Shown here: piece by piece, positions 1-9,619 of the stretch
How the letters are laid out: each line of letters starts with the position of its first letter
How positions within the stretch are numbered: the first letter of the stretch is position 1
NCBI GenBank assembly: GCA_020831895.1
Contig: JAFIFS010000075.1
Span: 1 to 37,470, forward strand
Source: Chromatiales bacterium
GTDB lineage: Bacteria; Pseudomonadota; Gammaproteobacteria; Steroidobacterales; GCA-2729495
Direction of reading: 5' to 3'
Length of the DNA: 37,470 nucleotides
The notes under the pieces: model-generated
The model's database searches: none
Told to the model about the DNA's origin: nothing
The model's input: the letters and a program-made list of their open reading frames with translations, nothing else
Translations under genes and position numbers: made by a program

Positions 1-631
1 CGGCGATGGCCAGCGCGGCCAACGCCGCGCCGGCCAGCACGCCCAGGCCCAGGCCCTCGCGCCAGCGCGAACCGCCGGCAAAAAGCACGGCCAGCGCGAT
101 CACACCCAGCAGGACTGTGGCACCGAAATCTGGCTGCCGCATCAGCAGGAGGCTTGCGACAGCAATGACCACCATCGGTCGGGCGAAACCCACTGTGCTG
201 CTGCGGAGCTGCTCACCATGCCGCGCGACATAGCTCGCAAGGTAGACCAGCAACAGCAGGCGCGCAGGTTCACTGACCTGCATCACGCTGACCCCTGCAA
301 CACGCAGCCAGCGCGTGCTGCCATTGACCGTCTGGCCGAAGCCCGGAACCAGAACCAGGGCCAGCAGCAGCAGGGAGAGGCCGGCAAGCCAGGGACCGAG
401 ACGCTCCAGTCGCCAGGTCGGGAGCATCAGCAGCAAGCCGGCCCCGGCGAGGCCGGCGAGCATCACGACGAGGTGACGCTGGAAGAAATACAGTGGCCCG
501 GAGTAGCTGCGCTCGGCTAGTGTGATCGAGGCCGAGGTCACCATGACCAGTCCGATCGCCAGCAGCACGCCGCTCGCTGTGAGCAGGACACGGTCCGGCA
601 GCGGAAAGGGACGCAGCACGATCCCGCTCAT
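1..631 (-). CDS. ftsW: FtsW, septal peptidoglycan glycosyltransferase (3' end outside window)
   Basis: SEDS-family polytopic membrane protein that polymerises lipid II at the division septum with FtsI. Only the first 210 codons are present; the frame is open to the window edge. Reading the minus strand gives [14 protein letters not shown] at the start, hydrophobic segments from about residue 15, the YFFQRH stretch after the first membrane helix, and the family-typical GSTRWLRVAGVSVMQVSEPA block near residue 105, which marks FtsW/RodA proteins. The ATG at 631 overlaps the murD stop in an ATGA arrangement, so translation is probably coupled to murD. Position after murD is the usual dcw order, which favours FtsW over RodA. 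The C-terminal half cannot be checked here. Confidence 0.95.
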   Translation of the reverse strand, partial: MSGIVLRPFPLPDRVLLTASGVLLAIGLVMVTSASITLAERSYSGPLYFFQRHLVVMLAGLAGAGLLLMLPTWRLERLGPWLAGLSLLLLALVLVPGFGQTVNGSTRWLRVAGVSVMQVSEPARLLLLVYLASYVARHGEQLRSSTVGFARPMVVIAVASLLLMRQPDFGATVLLGVIALAVLFAGGSRWREGLGLGVLAGAALAALAIA

Positions 632-1980
632 CCTGCGTCCTCCGTGACCAGCGCCTGCACCGCACGACGAAAGACTTCGCCACGCTCGGTGTAACCACTG
701 AACATGTCCAGGCTGCTGCAGGCCGGCGCGAGCAGAACCGTCAGTCCCGGCCGGGCAAGCTGGGCAGCGCGAGACACCGCTACCGCCAGGTCATCAACCA
801 GCTCGACGGGGCAGGCCGGCCGCAAGGCGTCTGCCAGGCGCTCACGATCGCGGCCGAGCAGCAAGGCCGTGCAGTCACGCCCGCGCAGCGCGATCGCGAG
901 TGCCGCGAAGTCCTGGTTCTTTGCGTCCCCGCCTGCGATCAGCACTAGCGAGCCAGGCGTGCTGTCGATCGCAGTCACGGCTGCACCGACGTTCGTCGCC
1001 TTGGAATCATCCACCCACCGCGCGCCCAGCGCACGGCTGACCAGCTGCATACGGTGAGGCAGGCCCCTGAAGTTTCGCAGACCCTCGATGCAACTGGCCG
1101 GGTCGACTCCGAGCGTGCTCACGAGCGCAAGCGACGCGAGGGCGTTGGACACGTTGTGACGCCCCGCCAGGTTCAACTCGCTGACCGGCAGCAGCAGCCG
1201 CTCGCCGTGGGCCAGCGCAGGGCCATCGCGTCCTGCACGCAGACCGAAATCATCCGCTCCCGGCGAGCCAAGGCCGAAGCCCACGCGGGGCATGGACCCG
1301 GGCAGGTTGCGCCAGAGCGCGGGCTGGTCACGATTGATCACTGCCACCCGGGCAGCCATGTAGATACGGCTCTTCGCGGCGGCATAGGCAGTCAGGTCCT
1401 CGTGCTGGTCCAGGTGATCCGGCGTCAGGTTCAGCAGCGCCGCGCCCGCCAGCGGCAGGGGCCCGCTGCGCTCGAGCTGGAAGCTCGAGAGTTCGAGCAC
1501 GAAGGCCTCGACTCCGGGAGCAAGCAAGTCGGTTGCCGGCGTGCCGAGGTTGCCACCGGTCGCGACCCTGACGCCCGCGGTCTCGAGCAGCACACCTGCG
1601 AGCGCCGTGACCGTGCTCTTGCCGTTGGAGCCGGTCACGCCGAGCACGGGCGCAGTGGCCTCCGCGGCAAACACGTCGATATCACTGCGCACGGGGATGC
1701 CACGGGCACGAGCCTCGGCGATCAAGGGGAGACCCAGGGGCACGCCGGGCGAGACCAGCACGTCGCTGGTGTCGGCGGGCAGACGGGAAGGCAGCGCACC
1801 TGGTTCGAGCAGGGCGTCAGGCAGAGCAGCGCGGATTGCCTGGAGACCCGGTGGCGTGACGCGGCTGTCGGCAAAGCGGCCACTGCGGCCCTGGCGCGCC
1901 AGCCAGCGGGCGAGAGCCGCACCTGTCTCGCCCATGCCCAGGACCAGGCTGCGTGTGCTTGCCTGCGCCACCTGTTTCAC
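628..1980 (-). CDS. murD: MurD, UDP-MurNAc-L-Ala:D-Glu ligase
   Basis: Cytoplasmic ATP-dependent ligase that adds D-glutamate to UDP-MurNAc-L-alanine. The 450-residue product is close to the roughly 440 usual for the family. The N-terminal Rossmann-like part carries GMGETG near residue 15, the ATP-binding loop [10 protein letters not shown] lies at about 114-123, and [11 protein letters not shown] follows in the central domain. I chose the GTG at 1980 because it overlaps the mraY stop as GTGA and gives a normal-length N terminus; an in-frame ATG further upstream at 2064 would run deep into mraY and add unrelated residues. The stop at 628 overlaps the ftsW start, so the gene sits in a translationally coupled chain. 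Confidence 0.95.
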   Translation of the reverse strand: MKQVAQASTRSLVLGMGETGAALARWLARQGRSGRFADSRVTPPGLQAIRAALPDALLEPGALPSRLPADTSDVLVSPGVPLGLPLIAEARARGIPVRSDIDVFAAEATAPVLGVTGSNGKSTVTALAGVLLETAGVRVATGGNLGTPATDLLAPGVEAFVLELSSFQLERSGPLPLAGAALLNLTPDHLDQHEDLTAYAAAKSRIYMAARVAVINRDQPALWRNLPGSMPRVGFGLGSPGADDFGLRAGRDGPALAHGERLLLPVSELNLAGRHNVSNALASLALVSTLGVDPASCIEGLRNFRGLPHRMQLVSRALGARWVDDSKATNVGAAVTAIDSTPGSLVLIAGGDAKNQDFAALAIALRGRDCTALLLGRDRERLADALRPACPVELVDDLAVAVSRAAQLARPGLTVLLAPACSSLDMFSGYTERGEVFRRAVQALVTEDAG

Positions 1981-3059
1981 CGCAGCTTCAGGCTCGAGAG
2001 GCCGACCAGCACGAGGATCACGGTGATGATCCAGAAGCGCACGATCACCTTGGGCTCCGCCCATCCCTTGAGTTCGTAGTGATGATGCAGCGGCGCCATC
2101 CGGAAAACCCGCCGGCCGGTCATCCGGTAAGAGACGACCTGGATGATCACGGAGAGGGTCTCGATTACGAACAGACCCCCCATGATCACGAGCACGATTT
2201 CCTGGCGCACGACGACCGCGACGGTGCCCAGCGCAGCCCCCAGTGCCAGCGCCCCGATGTCACCCATGAAGACCTGGGCCGGGTAGGTATTGAACCAGAG
2301 GAACCCCAAGCCGGCCCCGGCAAGCGCCGCGCAGAACACCATCATCTCGCCAGCCCCGGCAACATAGGGAATCCCGAGGTAATCGGAAAAGATGACGTTG
2401 CCGGCAGCATAGGCAAAGATACCGAGCGCGCCACCAACCAGCACGGCCGGCATGATTGCCAGGCCGTCGAGACCATCGGTCAGGTTCACGGCGTTGCTGG
2501 TGCCGACGATGACCAGGTAGACGAAGGGGATATAGAAGATGCCCAGCGGTATCACCAGATCCTTGAAGTACGGGACCAGCAGCGCCGTGTCCTGCGGGGT
2601 GCTGGCCTGCAGGTAGAGGAGCGTCGCAATCAGCAGTGCGACCAGCGACTGCCAGAAGAGCTTGGCCCGCGCCGAGAGTCCTGCCGAGTCGCGCTGGATC
2701 AGCTTGCGGTAGTCGTCCACGAAGCCGATCAGGCCAAAGGCAGTGGTAACCGAGATCACTATCCAGACATAGGCACTGCGCAGGTCGGCCCACAGCAGCG
2801 TACTGACGACGATAGCCAGGAGGATCAGCGCGCCGCCCATCGTGGGCGTCCCGGCTTTCGGCAGGTGGCTTCGGGGCCCGTCCTGGCGCACCGTCTGGCC
2901 GATCTGTCGCAGGGCGAGGCGCTCGATCAGCCGCGGGCCCAGCAGCAGCGAGATCACCAGCGCCGTGAGTGCACCCATGATCGCGCGCATGGTGATGTAG
3001 CTGAACACGTTGAAGCCGCTGACGAAGCGGGTCAGGTACTCGGTGAGATAGAGCAGCAC
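1977..3059 (-). CDS. mraY: MraY, phospho-MurNAc-pentapeptide translocase
   Basis: Integral membrane enzyme that joins phospho-MurNAc-pentapeptide to undecaprenyl phosphate, making lipid I. It is 360 residues, the same length as the E. coli protein. Visible signatures are the DD pair in GFVDDYRKL (about 113-121, Mg and catalytic site), [13 protein letters not shown] at about 189-201, and HHHYELKGW near the C terminus. Many hydrophobic segments fit the ten-helix fold. The ATG at 3059 begins four bases after the murF stop; the end overlaps the GTG of murD. Nothing is missing from the active site. Confidence 0.97.
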   Translation of the reverse strand: MLLYLTEYLTRFVSGFNVFSYITMRAIMGALTALVISLLLGPRLIERLALRQIGQTVRQDGPRSHLPKAGTPTMGGALILLAIVVSTLLWADLRSAYVWIVISVTTAFGLIGFVDDYRKLIQRDSAGLSARAKLFWQSLVALLIATLLYLQASTPQDTALLVPYFKDLVIPLGIFYIPFVYLVIVGTSNAVNLTDGLDGLAIMPAVLVGGALGIFAYAAGNVIFSDYLGIPYVAGAGEMMVFCAALAGAGLGFLWFNTYPAQVFMGDIGALALGAALGTVAVVVRQEIVLVIMGGLFVIETLSVIIQVVSYRMTGRRVFRMAPLHHHYELKGWAEPKVIVRFWIITVILVLVGLSSLKLR

Positions 3060-3063
3060 CGGC

Positions 3064-4434
3064 TCAGCCCTCCCCGTCCACGTGCTTCAGACCCTGCACG
3101 ACCCTCTCGAGACCCATGCTGCGCGAGCCCTTCACGAGGATCCGGATATCGGGGCCGACGGCATCGCGCAGCGCCGCAGCGAGAGCCTCGACACTGTCGA
3201 ACCAGGCTGCGTTCCGACCGAAGGCAGAAACCGCTGCACGGCTCTCTCCACCCGTGCACCACAGGCGTTCGATACCCCGTTCCGCAGCCAGGCTGCCCGT
3301 CTCGCGATGCAGGCGCTCGCTTTCGCTGCCGAGCTCCGCCATGTCGCCCAGGACCAGCCAGCGCTCGCCAGGCAGGTCCGCCAGAAACTCTATCGCGGCC
3401 CTGACCGAGCCGGGGTTCGCGTTGTAGCTGTCGTCATAGAGCTCGCAGCCGGCCCTCCCCGGCAAGGGAACGAGCCGTCCGGCCACGTTGCCCGTCCCGC
3501 CCAGGCCCGCCGCGACAGCATCAAGCGTGCAGCCGACAGCCAGCGCAGCCGCGGCGGCTGCCAGCGCATTGCTGACGTTGTGTGCACCGGCCATGGGCAG
3601 GCTGACCCGGCACCGGCCGAGCGGCGTCAGCATCTCGAACTCCTGCCGGCGCTCACTGGCGATCCGACTGACCGCCCTGAAGTCCGCTTCCGCATGCTCG
3701 CCAAAGGTCCAGCACCGCCGGCTGCCAGCGAGATCGCGCCACAGGGGCCAGAAGCAGTCGTCACGGTTGATGACTGCGGTACCTCCGGCAGGCAGCCCGG
3801 CGAAGAGCTCGCCCTTTCCGGACGCGATTCGCTCCTGCGACCCGAAGCCGGACAGATGTGCTGTCCCGGCATTGGTGACGATACCCACGGCAGGACGCGC
3901 TATGCCCGTGAGCCAGGCAATATCGCCTACCGCACTTGCGCCAAGCTCGAAAACCGCGGCACGGTGATGCGGCTCGAGGCGCAGCACGGTCAGCGGCAGG
4001 CCGATATCGTTGTTCAGGTTGCCGCGGGTCGACAGCACAGGATCCGGCGAACCGGGATACTGCGCGCGCAGGATCGCGGCGATCATTTCCTTTACCGTGG
4101 TCTTGCCGTTGCTGCCGGTCACGGCGATCACGGCGGGATTGAAAAGGCTGCGCCAGTGGCCGGCCCAGAGCCCGAGGGCTTCGCGCGGCTCACGCACCTC
4201 GACCTGGGGCAGGCCGATATCCTGGCGCCGCTGCACCACCGCGCCGGCCGCGCCGCGATCGTGCGCAACCGGCAGGAACGCATGGGCATCGTGGTTCGGA
4301 CCGCGCAGGGCAAAGAACAGCTGGCCTCGCCCGATCGTGCGCGTGTCGGTTCCAGCTCCCGAGAAGGACACGTCCTGCCCGTACAGCCGGCCGCCCGTCA
4401 CCTCGGCGACCTGTGAGAGGGTCGCTTCGCTCAT
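3064..4434 (-). CDS. murF: MurF, UDP-MurNAc-tripeptide:D-Ala-D-Ala ligase
   Basis: Cytoplasmic ligase that adds the D-Ala-D-Ala dipeptide and completes the UDP-MurNAc-pentapeptide. The product is 456 residues, normal for MurF. The ATP loop [10 protein letters not shown] is at about 104-113, followed by [12 protein letters not shown], a MurF-typical stretch, and [15 protein letters not shown] in the C-terminal domain. Its ATG overlaps the murE stop as ATGA, so the two ligases are probably translated as a coupled pair. Spacing to mraY is four bases. There are no signs of damage or unusual composition. Confidence 0.96.
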   Translation of the reverse strand: MSEATLSQVAEVTGGRLYGQDVSFSGAGTDTRTIGRGQLFFALRGPNHDAHAFLPVAHDRGAAGAVVQRRQDIGLPQVEVREPREALGLWAGHWRSLFNPAVIAVTGSNGKTTVKEMIAAILRAQYPGSPDPVLSTRGNLNNDIGLPLTVLRLEPHHRAAVFELGASAVGDIAWLTGIARPAVGIVTNAGTAHLSGFGSQERIASGKGELFAGLPAGGTAVINRDDCFWPLWRDLAGSRRCWTFGEHAEADFRAVSRIASERRQEFEMLTPLGRCRVSLPMAGAHNVSNALAAAAAALAVGCTLDAVAAGLGGTGNVAGRLVPLPGRAGCELYDDSYNANPGSVRAAIEFLADLPGERWLVLGDMAELGSESERLHRETGSLAAERGIERLWCTGGESRAAVSAFGRNAAWFDSVEALAAALRDAVGPDIRILVKGSRSMGLERVVQGLKHVDGEG

Positions 4435-5942
4435 CTGGGGCGCCCCATCAGGCCAGACGCGATCTGCGCATCGGACAGCGGGTAGGCGATACCACGCACG
4501 AGCTGTTCCGACTCGTGGCCCTTGCCGGCGATCAGCACGACATCAGCCTGGCCTGCACCCCGGAGCGCCAGCGCGATCGCCTGCACGCGATCGGGCACAA
4601 CCTCCACGTCGGTGCCAGCCGGAATGCCGGCCAGGATGTCCTCGACGATGCCCGCGGGATCCTCGTCGCGTGGGTTGTCGTCGGTAAGCACCAGGTGATC
4701 GGCCCGGGCGGCGGCGACCCTGCCCATTCCGGCACGCTTCCCCCGGTCACGATCCCCGCCGCAGCCAAACACGCACCACAGCGCTCCATCCGGGTTGTGC
4801 TCCCGGGCAGCGATCAGCGCCTGCTCCAGCGCGGCCGGCGTATGCGCGAAGTCGACCAGCACCAGCGGCTGACCTGGCTGCCCGGCAAGCCGCTGCATGC
4901 GGCCCGGGGGTGCGCCGCAGGAAGCCAGCGCCCTGGCGCAGGCCTCGAGATCATAGCCCTCCCCCAGCAGCACGCCGGCGGCCAGCAGGAGGTTTTCCGC
5001 ATTGAAGCGGCCCCAGAGCGGACTCTCGAGCCTCACCTCCCGGCCCTCCCAGGCCAGCACGATGCCAAGGCCCTCCGGCGTTGCCGTGCAGAAACGCCCG
5101 GACAGCATCACCCCGGCATCACCGGCCTCACGTCCCTCGAGCGCCACCGTGATCAACTGCAGGTGGCCTGAGATGCGCTCCGCCAGGACCCGGCCGAAGG
5201 CGTCACCGGTATTGATCACCGCCCTCGACGGCCGGCCCTCGGTGAACAGCAGCGCCTTGCTCTCTCCGTAGGCCTCGAGGCTGCCGTGATAGTCGAGGTG
5301 GTCACGACTCAGGTTGGTGAATGCGCCAGCGCTGAACGCGATGCCGGCAGTCCTGCGCTGGGCCAGCGCATGCGAGGACACCTCGGCGACCACGTGCGTG
5401 GCGCCGGCGCTGGCCAGTGCACGCAGCCTGCGGTGCAGCGTGATGCAGTCCGGAGTTGTCAGCGCCGTGGCCGACAGCTCAGGGCCCAGCCCCCAGCCCA
5501 GCGTGCCCATGTAGGCAGCGCGCTGACCCAGTCGACCCAGGGCGCCGCAGGCCAGCCAGGCTGTCGTCGTCTTGCCATTGGTGCCGGTGATGCCGGTGAC
5601 CCGCAGCTCGCGCGAGGGTTCACCGAAGAACCGGTTGGCGAGCGTACCGAGATGCCGACGCAGCCCAGGAACCTCTACCCCGGCGACTCCGGCCGGCAGC
5701 TCGGGCGGTCGCCGGTCAGACGCTGGCTCCCAGGCCACGGCCGCCGCGCCTGCTGCCAGCGCGCCCCCGAGATGATCCAGGCCGTGCGCACGCTCCCCTG
5801 CGCAGGCGAGGAAGAGCCCACCCGCCGAAACCTCCCGGCTGTCACTGCTGATGTCACTGATGCCAAGCTCGGGAACGGGCGCCGGCGTCATCCCGGCCAG
5901 CAGCTCGCGCAGCGAATACAGGGTTGGGGTGTTTGCCTTCAT
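4431..5942 (-). CDS. murE: MurE, meso-diaminopimelate-adding ligase
   Basis: Cytoplasmic ligase adding the third residue of the peptidoglycan stem peptide. The 503-residue protein has the ATP loop GITGTNGKTTT at about 117-127, the lysine in YGESKALLF (about 229, the position carbamylated in the family) and DDNPRDEDP with DNPR at about 422-425. The DNPR motif is known to select meso-diaminopimelate over lysine, which fits a Gram-negative wall. GKGHE lies near the C terminus. The ATG at 5942 overlaps the ftsI stop (ATGA), and the end overlaps murF in the same way. Confidence 0.97.
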   Translation of the reverse strand: MKANTPTLYSLRELLAGMTPAPVPELGISDISSDSREVSAGGLFLACAGERAHGLDHLGGALAAGAAAVAWEPASDRRPPELPAGVAGVEVPGLRRHLGTLANRFFGEPSRELRVTGITGTNGKTTTAWLACGALGRLGQRAAYMGTLGWGLGPELSATALTTPDCITLHRRLRALASAGATHVVAEVSSHALAQRRTAGIAFSAGAFTNLSRDHLDYHGSLEAYGESKALLFTEGRPSRAVINTGDAFGRVLAERISGHLQLITVALEGREAGDAGVMLSGRFCTATPEGLGIVLAWEGREVRLESPLWGRFNAENLLLAAGVLLGEGYDLEACARALASCGAPPGRMQRLAGQPGQPLVLVDFAHTPAALEQALIAAREHNPDGALWCVFGCGGDRDRGKRAGMGRVAAARADHLVLTDDNPRDEDPAGIVEDILAGIPAGTDVEVVPDRVQAIALALRGAGQADVVLIAGKGHESEQLVRGIAYPLSDAQIASGLMGRPR

Positions 5943-7660
5943 GGCGACTGCGCGATCACGGTGTTGCCTGCAGTGCCGCTGCCTGGCAGTGCATCCGGCG
6001 GTACGGCGAGCAGACGCAGAGCGCCGGCTGCAATGCTGGAAAACAGGGGCGCCGCAACCTCACTACCAAAGAACTGTCCGGCCCGCGGCTCGTCGATTAC
6101 AACGACGATCGCCAGGCGCGGATCCGATACCGGAGCCAGGCCACCGAATATGGCCGTGTGGCGATCATCGGCATACCCAGTCGGTGTCAGCTTGCGCGCG
6201 GTACCGGTCTTGCCTGCCACCCTGTAACCAGCAACGGCAGCCCGGATCCCGGTTCCCTGCGGGCTGACGACCACCTCCATCATCTCGAGCACGGCGGCTG
6301 CGCTTTCAGGAGTTACGACGCGCCGGGCAATCGGAGGACGCTCCACCTTCAGCAGCGAGACCGGCCGGTGCAGACCACCGCTGCCCAGGACCGCGTAGGC
6401 CTGCGCGAGCTGCAGCGGCGTCGTTGCGAGCCCGTAGCCATAGCCCAGCGTGGCCTGGTTGATCTGCCGCCAGTTCCGGTGGTGCGGCAGCAGGCCGGCA
6501 GACTCCCCTGGGAAACCGCTCGCAGTGAGCCGACCGACCCCGAAACGCCGCAGCGAATCGTGGAAGTACTCCGGGTCCAGGGACAGCGCGATCATCGTCG
6601 CGCCTACATTGCTCGATCGGGCGAGCAGTGTGGCCAGGTCCATGCGCCCCAGCCTCTGCCGATCCTCGATCCGCCGGTTCCCTACCATGAGGAAACCCGG
6701 CCCAGTGTCGACATAGCTTTCGGGAGTGTACTGGCCGCTTTCCAGAGCCGCGGCGACCAACACCGGCTTGAGCGTCGAGCCGGGCTCGATGATGTCTGTG
6801 ATGGCCCGGTTGCGATAGCGATCAGGGTCCAGCTGGCCCCGATCGTTCGGGTTGAACGCCGGCTGGTTGACCAGCGCCAGCACCTCGCCAGTCTGTATGT
6901 CGAGAACGACCACACTGCCCGCAGCAGCACGATGACGCTGCACAGTCTCCTTGAGCTCACGGTAGGCCAGGTACTGGATGCGCAGATCCAGTGAAGTCGC
7001 CAGCTCGCCACCAGGGCGCGGGAGCGCGATGCTCTCGACCTGGCCGATGATCCGGCCCATACGATCACGCAGGACCCGGTTCCGCCCCGGCTCGCCCCGC
7101 AGCCAGTTGTCAAAAGCGAGCTCGAGACCCTCCTGGCCCACGTCGTCGATATTGGTGAACCCGAGCAGGTGGCCCGTGACCTCGCCAGCCGGATAGAAGC
7201 GGCGGTACTCGCGCATCAGGTGCACGCCGGGAATACGGAGCGCCTGGACGGCCGCTGCATCGGCGGGGTGCATGTGCCTGCGCAGGTACAGGAACTCCCG
7301 GTTTGCATTGCGCGCCAGCCGCGCACCGAGTCCGTCAGCATCCATCTGCAGCGCGCGCGCCAGCAGCGCCACCTGCTGCGGCTGGTCGACCAGCTGCCGG
7401 GGGTTCACCCATACGCTGTCGACGGGCGTACTGACCGCCAGCGGCTCACCATGCCGGTCGGTGATCGGCCCACGCGCGGCCGAGATCGTCGCGACGCGAA
7501 GGTGGCGCGCGGCTGCCTGCTCGTTCAGGAAATCGGTGTTCAGCACCTGCAGGTGCACGGCGCGCGCAACGAGGGCGGCACCGGCCAGCAGCAGCAACCC
7601 GCCCACCAGCGCGCTTCGCCGGTTGAAACTGCGATAGTAAGGCGTCTGCCGGGCTGCCAT
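5939..7660 (-). CDS. ftsI: FtsI (PBP3), septal peptidoglycan transpeptidase
   Basis: Inner-membrane class B penicillin-binding protein that cross-links septal peptidoglycan; the target of several beta-lactams. The 573-residue product has a short cytoplasmic N terminus, one membrane anchor at about 17-36, a pedestal region with RGPITDRHGEPLAVS at about 63-77, and the transpeptidase domain. Catalytic motifs are complete: STLK with the nucleophilic serine near 295, SSN at about 349-351, and KTGT at about 484-487. The ATG shares one base with the ftsL stop (TGATG). No aspartate insertion or other obvious resistance-type change can be judged without an alignment. Confidence 0.97.
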   Translation of the reverse strand: MAARQTPYYRSFNRRSALVGGLLLLAGAALVARAVHLQVLNTDFLNEQAAARHLRVATISAARGPITDRHGEPLAVSTPVDSVWVNPRQLVDQPQQVALLARALQMDADGLGARLARNANREFLYLRRHMHPADAAAVQALRIPGVHLMREYRRFYPAGEVTGHLLGFTNIDDVGQEGLELAFDNWLRGEPGRNRVLRDRMGRIIGQVESIALPRPGGELATSLDLRIQYLAYRELKETVQRHRAAAGSVVVLDIQTGEVLALVNQPAFNPNDRGQLDPDRYRNRAITDIIEPGSTLKPVLVAAALESGQYTPESYVDTGPGFLMVGNRRIEDRQRLGRMDLATLLARSSNVGATMIALSLDPEYFHDSLRRFGVGRLTASGFPGESAGLLPHHRNWRQINQATLGYGYGLATTPLQLAQAYAVLGSGGLHRPVSLLKVERPPIARRVVTPESAAAVLEMMEVVVSPQGTGIRAAVAGYRVAGKTGTARKLTPTGYADDRHTAIFGGLAPVSDPRLAIVVVIDEPRAGQFFGSEVAAPLFSSIAAGALRLLAVPPDALPGSGTAGNTVIAQSP

Positions 7661-7935
7661 CAGGGCACCACCAGCCGGATGTCAGCCGGTCGGGGGCTGC
7701 GCATGGCAAGCTCATCGCGCGCGAACTGCTCCACGCGGGCGTGGCTGGCCCAGGTGCTGTGCTCGATCTGCAGCCGGCCCCAGTCGGTCTCCAGGCGATC
7801 GCGCTCGACCGTCAGCGCATTGAGCTCCGCGAACAGCTGTCGCGCCTCGTGCTTGGCCCAGACACCGACCAGTGCAGACACCAGGACCGCGAGCAACAGG
7901 CCGGCCACCAGCAGGGCTTTGCGCATCCCCGCCAT
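7660..7935 (-). CDS. ftsL: FtsL, divisome protein
   Basis: Small bitopic protein of the FtsQLB subcomplex that activates FtsWI. The product is 91 residues: a short N terminus, a membrane segment at about 6-25 rich in L, V and A, then a periplasmic coiled-coil-like stretch (HEARQLFAELNALTVERDRLE) and a DELAM-containing end. E. coli FtsL is about 121 residues, so this is a short version, mainly at the cytoplasmic N terminus. The ATG at 7935 shares a base with the rsmH stop (TGATG), which decides the start; the longer reading frame upstream lies inside rsmH. A second ATG three codons downstream is possible. The identity rests on position, size and topology more than on sequence. Confidence 0.88.
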   Translation of the reverse strand: MAGMRKALLVAGLLLAVLVSALVGVWAKHEARQLFAELNALTVERDRLETDWGRLQIEHSTWASHARVEQFARDELAMRSPRPADIRLVVP

Positions 7936-8861
7936 CACAGCCGCTCTCCGACCCTGAGTACAGCGCTGCGTGCACGCGGGTTGGCGGCAAGCTCGGCCTC
8001 GTCGGCACGCTGGGCCCGGCAAGGCAGGCGCATGAAGGGCCTGGCCCCGGGTGGAACCACCGGGAGCCGGGCCAGCGCCGGGTCGACACGGGAGGCGTCG
8101 CGCAGGAAGCGCTTCACGATCCGATCCTCCAGCGAATGGAAGCTGATGACGCACAGCCGGCCGCCACTGGCCAGTGCATCACGCACTGCGCCGAGCGCCA
8201 GGCGCAGCTCGTCGAGCTCGCCATTGATGAAGATCCGGATTGCCTGGAAGCTGAGCGTCGCCGGATGCCGGCCCGGTACGCGCGGGCCTGGCATGGCCGC
8301 GGCGATGACATCGGCGAGGTCGCCGGTGCGGAGAAACGGCGCCGACTCGCGGCGCCGGCAGATCGCCTGTGCAATGCGGCGGGCTGCGGGCTCTTCACCG
8401 AACTCGCGCAGCACGCGAGCGATATCCGCCTGCGCGGCACTGTTGATCCAGTCGGCTGCCGGGAAACCGGAGTCGGGGTCCATGCGCATGTCGAGCGGGC
8501 CATCTGCGCGGAACCCGAAGCCCCTTCCAGCATCATCGAGCTGTGGAGAAGAAACCCCGAGATCCAGCAGAAGTCCATCAATGCGCCCCAGCAAGCCCTG
8601 TTCAAGCAGATACCCATGCAGCCCGCCGAATGACTGCCGCTCCATCAACAGCCGGCGATCGCTCGCCGCCAGTCGCTCTCCGGCCTCGACCGCCGCCGGG
8701 TCCCGATCGAATGCGATCAACCGGCCGGTGGCGCCGAGCTGCCGCAGAATCGCGCGGCTGTGACCACCACGACCGAACGTCGCGTCCAGGTAGGTCCCGT
8801 CCGGCCTGATCGCGAGCCCCGCGACCACCTGGCCGAGCAGGACCGGCACATGTGCATCCAC
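7935..8861 (-). CDS. rsmH: RsmH (MraW), 16S rRNA m4C1402 methyltransferase
   Basis: SAM-dependent enzyme that N4-methylates cytidine 1402 of 16S rRNA; RsmI, also in this window, adds the 2'-O-methyl group to the same nucleotide. The 308-residue product starts MDAHVPVLLGQVV, has the SAM loop DATFGRGGHS at about 26-35, LLLDLGVSSPQLDD in the middle, and SFHSLEDRIVKRF near the end. I chose the GTG at 8861 because the family begins right before HVPVLL and an AGGG lies seven bases upstream. An earlier ATG (8969) would overlap mraZ and add a non-conserved leader. It lies 41 bases after mraZ. Confidence 0.95.
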   Translation of the reverse strand: MDAHVPVLLGQVVAGLAIRPDGTYLDATFGRGGHSRAILRQLGATGRLIAFDRDPAAVEAGERLAASDRRLLMERQSFGGLHGYLLEQGLLGRIDGLLLDLGVSSPQLDDAGRGFGFRADGPLDMRMDPDSGFPAADWINSAAQADIARVLREFGEEPAARRIAQAICRRRESAPFLRTGDLADVIAAAMPGPRVPGRHPATLSFQAIRIFINGELDELRLALGAVRDALASGGRLCVISFHSLEDRIVKRFLRDASRVDPALARLPVVPPGARPFMRLPCRAQRADEAELAANPRARSAVLRVGERL

Positions 8862-8902
8862 TCCGGCACCCTGCAGCGTTCCTCCCCCGCGCCGTCCGCA
8901 GA

Positions 8903-9358
8903 CTACAGCGACAGCGACTCCAGCTCTGCCGGCAGGACCATGCCGCCGTCGGCGTCCTTCTGAAGCCACGCATCGCGGCGTTCGTTCCAGCGCGCCTCGT
9001 CCCAGAGCTCGAACTTGTTGCCCTGGCCGATCAGCATCACCTGTCGGTCGAGAGCGGCGAACTCGCGGAGCTCCCGGGGAATCAGCACGCGGCCGTTGGC
9101 ATCCAGCTCGAGCTCACTCGCATAGCCCACCATCAGCCGCTGCAGGCGGCGGGCGTCACGATGGAAGCTGGGCAGGCGCATCAGCTTGCGCTCGATCTCC
9201 TCCCAGTCCGGCAGCGGGTAGAGCAGCAGGCAGTAGTCCTGGTCGACCGTGCAGATCAGCTGGTTGCCGCAACGCTCCGCCAGGCGCTCGCGGTAGCGCG
9301 CCGGGATAGCCAGCCGCCCTTTCGCGTCCAGCACGATCTTGTTGGCCCCACGGAACAT
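8903..9358 (-). CDS. mraZ: MraZ, transcriptional regulator of the dcw cluster
   Basis: DNA-binding protein of the SpoVT/AbrB-like fold that represses its own dcw operon. The product is 151 residues, matching the usual 150 or so. Two repeated DNA-binding halves are visible: [15 protein letters not shown] near the N terminus and [16 protein letters not shown] in the middle. The start [14 protein letters not shown] is the family-typical N terminus, so the ATG at 9358 is preferred over an in-frame ATG at 9391 that would fall within the operator. It is first in the operon, downstream of a promoter and three spaced TGGNN repeats that fit its known binding site. Confidence 0.96.
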   Translation of the reverse strand: MFRGANKIVLDAKGRLAIPARYRERLAERCGNQLICTVDQDYCLLLYPLPDWEEIERKLMRLPSFHRDARRLQRLMVGYASELELDANGRVLIPRELREFAALDRQVMLIGQGNKFELWDEARWNERRDAWLQKDADGGMVLPAELESLSL

Positions 9359-9375
9359 CACTGCCGGGCGGAACC

Positions 9376-9400
9376 GCCCATTTCTCCCCACGATTTTCCA
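9376..9400 (-). promoter_or_regulatory. MraZ operator: three TGGNN repeats at 10-bp spacing
   Basis: On the minus strand three pentamers, TGGAA (9396-9400), TGGGG (9386-9390) and TGGGC (9376-9380), are separated by exactly five bases each. MraZ is known to bind direct TGGGN repeats with this ten-base period upstream of mraZ. The array starts a few bases after the predicted transcription start and lies 17 bases upstream of the mraZ ATG, a place where binding would block initiation or early elongation. The first repeat (TGGAA) is degenerate. The position and spacing are seen directly; binding is inferred. Confidence 0.85.
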
Positions 9401-9409
9401 CTTCGCGAC

Positions 9410-9437
9410 ACTATAGACCGCACAGCGCCACTGTCAA
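9410..9437 (-). promoter_or_regulatory. Sigma70-type promoter of the dcw operon
   Basis: Minus-strand -35 TTGACA (9432-9437, perfect consensus) and -10 TATAGT (9410-9415, five of six) with a 16-base spacer. A start site would fall near 9403, giving a leader of about 45 bases that contains the MraZ repeats. This is the best sigma70 match I see in the window. Confidence 0.88.
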
Positions 9438-9570
9438 CAGGAAAACGGGGATTATTTTCTTTAGGGACAGAAACTTAGGCGCACCCAGAGACAAGCGACA
9501 CGAGCCTTAAAGCCACTCATTCGTTAAATCATCGGCTTAGGGATTTTTTCTAGAAACAGGACGGCAACCA
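9438..9570. other. Non-coding spacer upstream of the dcw promoter
   Basis: AT-richer stretch compared with its surroundings, holding no credible reading frame. A short T6 run at 9545-9550 on the plus strand follows a weak AAGCC/GGCTT pairing (about 9511-9537), but no plus-strand gene lies upstream to be terminated. The AT-rich bases just above the -35 box could act as an UP-like element for the dcw promoter; that is a guess from composition only. Confidence 0.4.
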
Positions 9571-9586
9571 GGGCCAAGGATGGCCC
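9571..9586. repeat. Short inverted repeat (6-bp arms)
   Basis: GGGCCA (9571-9576) and TGGCCC (9581-9586) with a four-base AGGA loop. It is the last of three inverted repeats met by a transcript reading on from rnpB toward mraZ. No T-run follows on either strand. Confidence 0.6.
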
Positions 9587-9592
9587 GACCCG

Positions 9593-9618
9593 CGCCCGGA
9601 CATGCGCTGGGCCGGGCG
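9593..9618. repeat. Inverted repeat (7-bp GC-only arms)
   Basis: CGCCCGG (9593-9599) and CCGGGCG (9612-9618) flank a 12-base loop. It is the middle one of three consecutive stem-loops between rnpB and the dcw promoter. No T-run follows. Confidence 0.6.
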
Positions 9619-9619
9619 A

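Noticed and set aside
1953..3404. Long plus-strand open frame antisense to mraY and murF
   Set aside because: The minus-strand genes are clear family members; in GC-rich DNA the opposite strand often stays open. The antisense product is rich in H, D, Q and R with no motif.
9359..9391. Longer MraZ starting at the ATG at 9391
   Set aside because: It would put the operator repeats inside the coding sequence and add residues not found in the family.
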